A DNA stretch of 21,345 bases, taken from assembly GCA_034698045.1 (NCBI GenBank), contig JAQGAU010001111.1, forward strand, positions 1 through 21,345. The letters run 5' to 3'. This document shows, piece after piece, positions 1 through 8,637 of the stretch (position 1 is its first letter; the number at the start of each line of letters is the position of its first letter). The translations under genes and the position numbers were made by a program. This DNA comes from Paramacrobiotus richtersi. Lineage: Eukaryota; Tardigrada; Eutardigrada; Parachela; Macrobiotidae. Below the pieces are notes generated by a model. The model ran no database searches, was not told the origin of the DNA, and was given only the letters and a program-made list of their open reading frames with translations.

Positions 1-167
1 AGTCTCTAAATACTAAAGCAATTCCCAAGAAAGTTGAATTTTGTACGAAAGTCAACAGCGGTCCAAACGTGCACTGTAGGCAGTTAGACTCTGGCCTTAC
101 ATACATCGATATGCACCATATTATGTGCAAAAAACTGCAGTTAATTCGGTGCTATTATACCTTGTAG

Positions 168-1951
168 GTTATGCGCAACAGTGCGGACTTCCGGCGATAA
201 TCTCACCAGTCGGCGGGGATAAACCTCCACAAGTATATGCATATTACGTAGAATACAGTAAAAATTCCGAAGCTTTTATTGTAACATCATGAAAAGTAAT
301 CGGTCAGCTTTAAAGCGGCATAATAATTATTGCATTCTTAAAACTCTACTCAACATTATGGTGTTGTTCTTGTACAACACCTGTTCATCTGAACTTAGGC
401 GGATGGTGTTTGGTACATGTATCGACAGATGGGAAATCCAGTCGCTACGAATCCGCGTGCCCAGATCACCAGCATTGCACGCACTGTTGAACCTTTGGAT
501 AATTTCCCGGCCTGGCTGCAGTGGTGGGAAATTGCTTCCTACCCAGACCTGGATAGCTACAATAACTACACCTGTCAGCAGCGGTTCTGGACGGGAACGC
601 ACTCGATCGCTGGCAAGGAAGTCGGCTACTTGGGAGTATCAAACGACGACTATATTATGCGTACGTCAAACGTTATCTCAGATGCCAATACACTGTACAC
701 TATTGACTGTAACCAAGAATGTTCTCATCATAGGTCTATCTAATTACGTTGTTCTTCATCATGAATACCAAAACTTATTGGTCACCTACAGCTGCGAACG
801 GCCGCAGGCGTATGGAATCTGCGCCAACCCCAAAATATTCGTCTATACTCGGAAACGACCGGATGAACTGTCGGTGTACGAGACAGATGGTTTTGACGCC
901 ATAGTTGATTCAATCTTTTCCAAGTACTGTGTCAGTGTAAAAGATATACCAAAGCAAAATTTTGTACGGGCGCCATTTTGTCCGTTCATTGATCCGCCGT
1001 ACTGCATCGCCCAAGAAATTCAAGGAATGAGAAATAGCGCTGCAAACACAAGTAATCTTGAATCGTCGTTGATTTCCCTCAAAATATTGCGAGTATTTCC
1101 TTCCACGCTAGGTCAACCCGCAAGAAACACATCGGTAACCTATGGAAATTATTACGCGCCGCTAAACTATTGCACATGGCCCAACACAATGCCATCGCCA
1201 AGGCAGTTCGATGTGGAACCGGTAAACCAAAAACTGTGTAATTTGCTTTCGGAATACAACTTGTTTGATTTTGTAGAATGGCCTGTACTTTCTGTACCGA
1301 AGGGTGTTCGGCCCGGAACAAGTTCCCATGAATCAACAGGTGTTTTATTACCCCATCGGCCCATCATCTTCGCCGCTAATGCTCGACAAAGCACACACCT
1401 ACTGGCTGCAGTATGCCAACTATGATCCCAAGACTTACGCTTGTACTTACGGTGTCATTGTCGCCACCGTCGGACAGGGTGGATTGGTCACCGCTTTGAT
1501 TGCTCCCGATTCAGCGCCTTTGACACCACGTAAGAAATCCAATCACTCTAAGCATTTTGTTTGCCTAGTCATCAATTTGACAATGGTTTTGTATAACTCC
1601 GGTTTCTCATTCTTAGACCCGTTCACTTTGACGACCCTTTACCTGGATGATTCGACGGTGTTGTATTACGGTTGCGCGGCCCAAAATCTCCAGAGCGGCG
1701 TATGCGATGCGCCAGTGGCCGTGCATCTAACGCGTACCAACCCCGCGTTGTTCACACAGACCGAGAGGAATGCCCAGGATGCGCTGGAGAACTTTTTCTT
1801 CAGTAAATACGGCTGCAGTGCTAACGACGTTTCTCCTATCCAGTACACCACGGACCAACCGGCATGTCCCTTCATCCCACCGAAAGAATGCATGCAGAAA
1901 CATATTACCGGCTATGAGCAAGCTGTTGCTGCTAACTTTAATTACTACTGA
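168..1951 (+). CDS. Gene 1: A-type double-lipocalin-like secreted protein, 5' end off the window
   Basis: Coding exons read as 168-232, 399-660, 734-1051, 1112-1221, 1277-1529 and 1617-1951 (TGA). All have GT..AG borders and compatible phases, giving 446 residues after a split first codon. Domain 1 has AQQC, then DGVWYMYR (a lipocalin GxWY motif), YTCQQRFW, the YSC...GIC hairpin, SKYC and PFCPFIDPPYC. Domain 2 repeats the plan: NYCTWPN, NGLYFLYRR, YACTYG, YYGC...GVC, SKYGC and QPACPF...EC. Lipocalins are small beta-barrels that bind hydrophobic ligands outside the cell; the ligand here is unknown. Base 1 lies just inside the intron that follows the Tyr-rich exon, judged by alignment to gene 2, so the signal peptide exons are missing. 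An NYT sequon precedes the second cysteine. The last intron (1530-1616) is 87 bp and free of stops in frame. Confidence 0.85.
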
Positions 1952-2059
1952 TCTAGGAAAGCGTCCAGGTTCTGATGTAGATTACGTTACGAATCTTACG
2001 ATGTATTGTACTTTAGTAGTCTCAGTGCGCTGGCTCTGAGTAATGTTGCGGCTTTTGAA

Positions 2060-2065
2060 AATAAG
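2060..2065 (+). other. Degenerate poly(A) signal of gene 1 (AATAAG)
   Basis: The 3' flank of gene 1 aligns with that of gene 2 through 'GCGCTGGCTCTGAGTAATGTTG'-like sequence. Where gene 2 has AATAAA (12004-12009), gene 1 reads AATAAG. Gene 1 may use the later AATAAA at 2183-2188 instead. Confidence 0.4.
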
Positions 2066-2182
2066 GACGTTACGTTTTAGTAAGATAAATCAAATCAAGT
2101 TCAACTCTAAAATCAACTAGTGGACAACAACTGGCAAAAATTAAGGTCATATAAAGCAAAGCACTAGAAATTATGGCAGATA

Positions 2183-2188
2183 AATAAA
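2183..2188 (+). other. Poly(A) signal AATAAA, gene 1
   Basis: First canonical AATAAA after the gene 1 stop codon, about 230 bp downstream, within AT-rich sequence. Confidence 0.45.
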
Positions 2189-2325
2189 AAGGTTTCATTC
2201 GGACGTTTGCGCACGAGAGCCATATAATTTTTGGATGACTTTTACGGTTCGCATTGTTCAGGTAGAGCAACCGGCCTGGATAGAATTCGTTACTGGAATT
2301 ACTCGCGCGGCAAAGATGTGCTGAT

Positions 2326-2880
2326 GAAACTGTTATGTAACGGCATCGGTGCAGTGATTATCTATCTATGGACCTATGGTCATAATTACTTGCAAAACTA
2401 TTCTCCTAGAATCAGTCCATGCTACGCGCTGGCTAGTGAATACTGACATACATATCGTGAGAATGACTTGGGATTTGGGGAGCCATGTCTCGAAGAGATT
2501 TTGAGTTTTTACCATTCAGTCTTTTACCATTCGCTCTGATAACATACCTGATTCTTACGATGGTTTGCCGCCATATTGGAAGAAATCGACTTACCCAAAC
2601 AGTAAGACTCGGTACAGTAACGGGGAACGAGCGTGTACGGGAATATCGGCACACGTTTATTGATCTTACAAGTTAGCTGACCATTCTGATACTGCAACTG
2701 ACTGCTTGCTGGAACATGCAATACTGGTGCTTTATATAAGGCGCCGGATACATAGCTGACCAGTACATATCTGTACATAACGAGGGATACAGTATAGCTG
2801 TACCACAACTCTGTGGACTATGGATACTAAAACAAGAGTCGTTGAATTTTGTATGAAAAGCCAAAAGCGTTTCAAGCGCG
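2326..2880 (+). pseudogene. 5' remnant of an A-type lipocalin gene (exon 1 fused to exon 2)
   Basis: From about 2390 the sequence matches the 5' flank of gene 2 ('GCAAAACTATTCTC', 'CATGCTACGCGCTGGCTA'). It then has a start at 2485 (MSRRDFEFLPFSLLPFALI) aligning with the gene 2 signal peptide exon at 8638. At about 2546 it jumps into the middle of exon 2 (PDSYDGLPPYWKKSTYPN), ending at 2601 with a GTAAGA donor. Intron 1, the end of exon 1 and the first half of exon 2 are deleted, and the two parts are in different frames. Intron-2-like sequence returns near 2821-2880 (GTTGAATTTTGTATGAAAAG matches the start of the window). No further exons follow before the minus-strand gene. I read it as a broken copy. 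Confidence 0.65.
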
Positions 2881-3809
2881 TACTGAATGCAACTATAGAA
2901 AAGAGCCCCGTCTACATGTGTCCACCTTGAAGAACCTGATCTCGTTTCGACCCGATGCAGAAGAGAGATATTTCTTAGACAATTTAAGTATGCGTCTGCA
3001 GCGCCCACTTTCTTTGCGGACTGCCGTGTCTGGATGTTAATTGACAATATTTAACAGAATGTGGTGGATTTTGGATTTGACTGGAAGTGAAAAACATGAA
3101 AATTTTTTATTTAGCCGAAATTCCTCGCGAAATCTCTAGTATCTTGTACTCGCACAATGTACGTAGGGCAGGACGAGGCTAACAAAAAAAATAGTTCAAC
3201 GAAATTCTTTCAGCGCATCCATTCAGTCATTTATTTGCAAGCGAACACGGCCGAGTCCAGTGCATGAGAAATGTACGTGGGCTTGCTAGGCTGCCAGTAT
3301 TCCCAGTAAACCGAATATTCCTAGCTTTCGTCCATGTTCTGTGATATTAATGTAGCGGCTGGGTAGTTTAGTATGTGTCTAAACTACGATAGTTGTCAAT
3401 CAGAAATATCACTTTCTGCGACAGAAAGACCGCGTGTTATGTGATATGGCTGAGCAAGACGATGACAGAATGCCAGATAAGAACGGTACTCGCACGCGAC
3501 TCAGTAATGTTATAACAATTGTAAGGAACAACAAACCAACATGCGCACATCAAAGACTGGTACAGTTTCTATAGAAAGTGAGTGCATTTCCATGTAAACA
3601 CAACACTTGTGACTAATCAAGATGCTATCAGTTCTTAACACTAACACGACGTCGCAATTGGAAATGAAGTAAAAAAACGATAATGTCCCTTAAGTGTCAG
3701 TACAAAAGATCAAATCAGAGCGAGAGCAGAGAGTTTCGAGAAAATGAGAGAATCTCAGGGAAGTGGTCGACCGGCTCCGTGGCAATGAATCCATGGCCGA
3801 CTCGGGGCA
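2881..3809. other. Non-coding stretch, 3' flank of the minus-strand gene
   Basis: I see no convincing exon on either strand. On the minus strand an AATAAA (plus-strand TTTATT near 3229-3234) lies about 580 bp past the stop at 3810 and could be the poly(A) signal of the minus-strand gene. The rest is AT-rich intergenic sequence. Confidence 0.35.
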
Positions 3810-5483
3810 TCACTGCCAGTCGCACTCGCGCAAGCTCACTTGATCATACGGCTCACTGAACTGGTGGGAATGGACCAGCTGCACCAGTTGGCCCATGGCG
3901 CGCTCTCCACACTCCCGCTGCACATCTCCGCAGTCCGACCCCATCATATGCTGATAGCTGATGCGGAGAATACGGCTCCAGTTGAAGAAGGTGCCGCAGA
4001 AGGCCATGCAGGGCACGGACATGAGGGCCTCTCCGCTCTGGAAGAAGGCGCAGGCTAGCGGCTCCAGACGGCCGGGTAGTCCATGTAGACCGGTCAGGGC
4101 CGCGGGATCCTTGTTGTCCGCGTCGAAGCCGCAGGCCAGGAGGCGGACGTGGCACCCGTGGGCGGTCTGCTGGCGCACCACCAGGAACCAGTCCTCCACC
4201 TTGATCACGCTGGTCGGATACTTCTCGTCCGGGACCTGCGTGCGCTTCAGCACCTTCTCCAGGGTGACGTGGTAGCCGAAGGCGGGCGGGAAGAGCGCCT
4301 GCAGCATCTTCCGCCAGGGCTCGTACTCCTCCGTCCCCTTCCACTTCCCCTCCACGTATCCGTCAAACAACTGTCGCAGCTCCGCGCGGAACAGGCCCCC
4401 CTCCGACAAGGACTTGACGTACCTGCAACCGAGCATTTATCTCAATGTAGGCACTTGTACGTCCCCCCTTGACAATGATGATCAGCCAGTCAGAGAGACT
4501 ACAAACCGGTCGACAACAGGGATTAGCGGATAGGTATCTATCCTATCACTTTCTTACTAGCACTCACTCTGAATACTCGTCTGGCTCTTGTTTTTCCAGA
4601 TTCCACAGAGTTTTGTAACGATCGGAAGTCGTTACGATGACATCATATGATTGGATGACCACATCCGGAGATGAATCATGGCGCCGGTTACATAAGTGGC
4701 ATGGTTATTAACCCGTTGTGGATAACTCTGTGGACACCTAATTATAGTTTAACAGGTGCAAGTGTATATCTCTCCAGTCTGTATGTTATGACGTCCTTAA
4801 TGATCCTTTAATGGGATAAATGTCAGTGTTAATTAGTGTGCCAGTAACTCTTCCTCGGTGGTTGTGAGCTTTGGTATATATATGACATGTTTTCATAGCT
4901 GAAGAGGGACTCGGAAGTTAGTGTTAAGACACTTTGAAATCAGTCGACTAGTTGTGTAGTTTGTTTAACATCATATGGATTATTAAAGAGCAATGGGCGG
5001 TTAATCTTCTTCCGGTTCCGTAAGGTCATAGACTTGCCACTCCGCTACGCGATACGTCACAGTTTGAAAGTGTGTCATGCGACCCTGGCGCATCAGATCA
5101 ACCTGCAAGCAAAGTATAATTCATCTGCACTCGTCCGGCATCATCACTCAGCCTTATCAACGCGAAACAGCTACGCTATGTACCTTTTTCTTATATTCCA
5201 TGAAGATCTGCACCTGAGTATCCGGACGTCCTGGGGGCAGACGCGACTGTGGCATCGGCACCTTGCACTCGAAGATGCTTCGGCGAGGAGCACAGCCTGC
5301 GACATTCTCCTGCTTCAGCCCAGGAGCACTCAGGCCACGGCCTAACAGCCTACAAGTCAACACGTGTTTTGTTCGCGCTCATACTACGACTGACATCCTA
5401 ACACGAGACAAAGTACTGTTTTACCGTTTCGTAGCTGATATTGTCAATTTCAGCATCCTCTTTACCGTTCTGAATCAACTGCA
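3810..5483 (-). CDS. Minus-strand multi-exon gene of unknown function, 3' part
   Basis: The last exon (4422-3810, TGA) is strikingly GC-rich. It starts after a TTGCAG acceptor and encodes YVKSLSEGGLFRAELRQ to the terminal VSLRECDWQ (about 204 residues). Candidate upstream exons whose phases fit are 5102-5056 (VDLMRQGRMTHFQTV), 5309-5184 (ENVAGCAPRRSIFECKVP to MEYKKK) and 5483-5425 (QLIQNGKEDAEIDNISYET). These join to a continuous frame with GT..AG borders. The 5056 donor (GTATCG) is weak; read through, that exon ends at a TAA near 5003 (DLTEPEED), which could instead be the end of a separate gene. The protein is soluble-looking and cysteine-containing, with no signal peptide or membrane segment in this part. 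I do not recognise the family. Upstream exons beyond 5490 were not found. Confidence 0.45.
4423..5055. other. Putative intron of the minus-strand gene
   Basis: Between the GC-rich last exon and the next candidate exon. Holds no other ORF of note. A piece near 4680-4740 (GGCGCCGG...CTCTGTGGAC) resembles 2742-2818, suggesting a short dispersed repeat. Confidence 0.3.
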
Positions 5484-6084
5484 CTGCCAGCACTGATACC
5501 GATGGGATATACAAGACATTTCAACAGCGACACTTTTTCAATGAAAAATATCCGCTAACAAATCATCCAAGCACTCAAGAACTTGCCAGCACACCGCAGA
5601 CTGCAGAATGCAATCAAAATTTTCGGAACAATGTTTCTTTCTTAGGTTTTTTCCAGAAACCATTTTACACTGACGTTTGTCTATTTTTTAACGTTACAAA
5701 ACATTGCTTTGGCCTAATCGTACGCTTATCTTCCACTGCAGAAGTTGCAGTAGTGCAGTACTAAAGAGTCTGAGAAAATCGAAGAACAATCATTTTTGTC
5801 GTGCGCTTTCTGCGACTATCCTGGGTAAAGGCTTTTTTAGGTTATGTTAAGGCTTTTTTATGTTATCCTCGATTTCGGGGTTTCGGCAGCATGCTTCTTC
5901 AGACACTGTTCATCGTTTTTCTTATTACAAATTCCAGAAGTCTTCAAACATCTTGATTTTGTGCAACTTCAACAGAGAGATGAAATATGTTTATGAATAG
6001 TTAGAAAAAAAGCGAATCGCGTCATTACCCAAGGTCACAGTACGACGTTTTCCAAAGTGGACACAATGTAAATGGATCGAGCTG
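5484..6084. other. Non-coding stretch
   Basis: AT-rich, with a short imperfect direct repeat at about 5829-5868 (GGCTTTTTTA.GTTAT twice). From about 6060 faint similarity to A-type intron 2 begins. I could not find further exons of the minus-strand gene here, although its 5' end should lie in this direction. Confidence 0.3.
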
Positions 6085-6961
6085 TGTAGATTTTGACCAT
6101 ACACTAATATGCATGAAACTGCAGCTTATTCGGGGTTGTTACCTTGTAGGTAATTAGTTCGCAACAGTGCGCACTTCCAGCGATAATCCCACCAATCGGC
6201 GGGGACAGGCCTCCACAAGTAAAACTTTTGACTGTGTACTACTTGGACTACTGTAAAAATCCCGAAGATTGCACCGACTGTGGAGCCTATTCATAATTTC
6301 CCGGCATGACTGCAATGGTGGGAGATTGATTCCTACCCCGACCAGGATAGTTACAATAACTACCGTACACCTGTCAGCAGCGGTTCTGGACGAGAACGTA
6401 CTCTAACGCTGGCAAGGAAGTCGGTTACTTGGGAGAATCAAACGACGACTATATTATGCGTATGTGAAATATATGAAACATTATGTCACAAATACTATAT
6501 ATTGACCAAGAATGTTCTAATTACGGGTCCATCAAACTATGTCGTTCTACATCATGACAACCAAAACTTATTGGTCACCTGCAGCTACGAACGGCCGCGG
6601 GCGTACGGGAACTGCGCCAATCCCAAAATATTCGTCTATACGCGGACACGACCGGATGAACTGCCGGTGTGCGAGGCAGATAATTTTGACGCCATTGTTA
6701 ATTCGATTTTTCCCAAGTATTGTGTCACTATCAACGATATACCAAAGCAAAATTTTGTACGAGTGCCATTTTATCCGTTCATCGATCCGCCGTACTGCAT
6801 CGCCCGCGCAGCAAACACGACCAGTAACAAAAATCCTAAATTTCGTTAATTTTCGCTAAAACATTTAGCGAACTTCTTTTCTCGATCAGGCCAAGTTGCC
6901 AACCCGCAAAAAACATGTCAGTGACTTAGGGGAATTACTACGCGCCGCTAAACTACTGCAC
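6085..6961 (+). pseudogene. A-type lipocalin pseudogene, exons 3-6 only
   Basis: Intron-2 tail (about 6085-6150) leads to an exon-3 match (about 6159-6218, QQCALPAIIPPIGGDRPPQ). Exon 4 begins abruptly in its middle near 6267, fused to intron-3 sequence, so the GxWY region is deleted. It then has a TGA replacing the Trp of 'PAWLQWW' (near 6305) and a 5-base insertion before the 'CTGTCAG' of the conserved Cys. Exon 5 (6527-6823) is mostly open, but its acceptor reads ACGG where functional copies have ATAG, and 24-27 bases are lost near 6805. Exon 6 is garbled, with an in-frame TAG, and stops at about 6961. Domain 2 is absent. Several independent lesions make this a clear pseudogene. Confidence 0.85.
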
Positions 6962-7051
6962 GTTAATTAATGTTTGTAAATAAGTAGCTGTGACGTATAC
7001 GTAGTTCAAGCAGAAGCTATCTCATTAGCGGCGCGTAATAATTCCCATTAG
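6937..7051. repeat. Inverted duplication of a lipocalin exon fragment
   Basis: GGGAATTACTACGCGCCGCT at about 6940, inside pseudo-exon 6, reappears as its near reverse complement at about 7025-7047 (AGCGGCGCGTAATAATTCCC). The arms are about 20-25 bp with a loop of roughly 65 bp. The pseudogene breaks off within the loop. Confidence 0.75.
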
Positions 7052-7249
7052 TCCCAGACGATCTCATGATCGTCTTCCTCACTTTCTTTAACTAATTAGT
7101 GTTAGTAAAACTTCTGTTTAATCTATGTACTGTACATCGTGTCGCTTTACAATGCTGTTTACTTAGGCCATTGATACCTTGTTACTGCACTTTGACATTT
7201 TAACGGCATCAGTATGTGATAACTGGTACTTCATGGAAATTATGCTTAC

Positions 7250-7404
7250 CAGTTGTTCGACGATCTTTTCTCGAACTTCATCCGGCAGCAGAAGCTCATG
7301 CCGTTTCCTAAGCGACCAGTTAAAAGGCGCATTTAAACGCATCAGTTATTGGAAAGTGGTACCCAGTCTGAGACAACAGTCCCACCATCTCCTCGTCAGA
7401 GAAA
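7250..7404 (-). pseudogene. Possible decayed exon, minus strand
   Basis: On the minus strand a TGCAG acceptor (7406-7405) opens a frame reading FSDEEMVGLLSQTGYHFPI, which hits a stop. An overlapping frame then reads MRLNAPFNWSLRKRHELLLP...DEVREKIVEQL up to a good GTAAGC donor at 7249. Amino-acid composition in both frames looks protein-like, and a single frameshift near 7335 would join them. The fragment could be an exon with a frameshift or chance. I do not assign a family. Confidence 0.25.
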
Positions 7405-8637
7405 CTGCAGCAGTTATAAGCTGCTAACCTTATAATTTGCCTGCATGGAGTTAGCAAAATCCTAAACCAAGAATAATACGTTAAGTAATTACTGATTAGA
7501 TCTCCAGTGATTGCCGTTCTTGCGTCGGTTGATTCTTACGAAACTGCATATATATGCGAAACTGCATAGCGCGTATCGAGTAATAAGAAGAAACGAACCC
7601 ACAAAAGTTTGTTATATCTTTTGCGGTTCTAATTAGTACTGTGCGCACTTGCTAGCTCTGCGGCCAATGCCGCAGCCGACACCTTATAGATGCGAACGAT
7701 CAGTAAATCCATGCGAATATTTGAATTTGATCCGCCGTTAGAACAGTTTTTAACAAAAGTTTAATGCTTATCAATAGTCCTTGATTCGCTCGTAACTATA
7801 AAGCGAAACAGTCAAAAACAACTGTTCTGCTTATTTGAGGTGCGAAATTGAAATATCAGGCGATTCAATTCGTAAACCTAATTTATAATAATACCTGCCG
7901 CCGGACCAAGATTTATTTCCGCGAACACTTGTAGTGGTGCAGCTGGACTGGATTAGCTAATTCTTGATTGTGCGTCTGCTTTAATCAGATTCTAAATAGA
8001 TAAATTCGGTCTTCGTATTTAAATTCTTTGGCTTGGTTTAGTTTCTTCTGCTGACTTGCGAACTGGCACAGTACTTTCGCATCACTATGCTGTGCATGCA
8101 CAACCGCTTCCACAATTTTTTCGCGCCAACTATATATGGTAACCCTTATGGTAACCCCAGCCGGCATCCGAACCCTTATGGCAAAAACATACGCTGCAAC
8201 CCATACTTCTACCGGTATATACAAAGATCGCGCAAACGGAAAGTAACCACACTGTCGAAGCCGACTCAGTTGCATAATTATGTAGTGCGTTCAAAAGTTT
8301 TGCCAATAACTCTGGAGCAAAAACTGCACTTTTTTACAAGCATTGCGATCCAGAACCGCAAAATGCCAACCTTCAGCTAGCATACACTTTGTATCTATAA
8401 GCTAAGGGATCCTAAACAAGCATACGCCAGCTGAAAACTCCAGATATCGCACACAAAAAACGCATCTGTACAAGATGTTTTGCATGGACTAACAGAAAGT
8501 TATGTAACGCCACCGGAGCAGCCGTTTATCTGTCTGTGGTCGTATACTTGCAAAACTATTCTCGTTGGAATCAGTTCATGCTACGCGCTGGCTACTGATC
8601 ACCGAAACACGATATCGTGGGAGCGACTTCGGAAGCC
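7405..8637. other. Intergenic region upstream of gene 2
   Basis: AT-rich and mostly featureless. ORFs on both strands around 7985-8380 overlap each other and lack splice or family support. From about 8465 the sequence matches the flank at 2326-2484, so this last ~170 bp is probably the conserved 5' flank or promoter of A-type genes. No clear TATA box is placed at a convincing distance. Confidence 0.35.

Noticed and set aside
289..1425. Long plus-strand open frame of 378 codons
   Set aside because: It crosses two GT..AG introns in a frame other than the conserved one for its first part; the family-supported exons lie in other frames.
3853..4344. Second minus-strand open frame within the GC-rich exon, plus plus-strand frames over the same bases
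   Set aside because: GC-rich sequence leaves all frames open; these are Arg/Pro/Gly-rich shadows. The 3810-4422 frame has balanced composition and a splice acceptor.
5003..5102. Minus-strand exon ending at TAA (DLTEPEED) as the end of a separate gene
   Set aside because: Possible, but the internal GTATCG donor gives a phase that fits the GC-rich exon exactly; kept only as an alternative in the gene entry.
7985..8380. Overlapping ORFs on both strands upstream of gene 2
   Set aside because: They overlap each other and show no family similarity, splice support or signal peptide; composition does not favour either.
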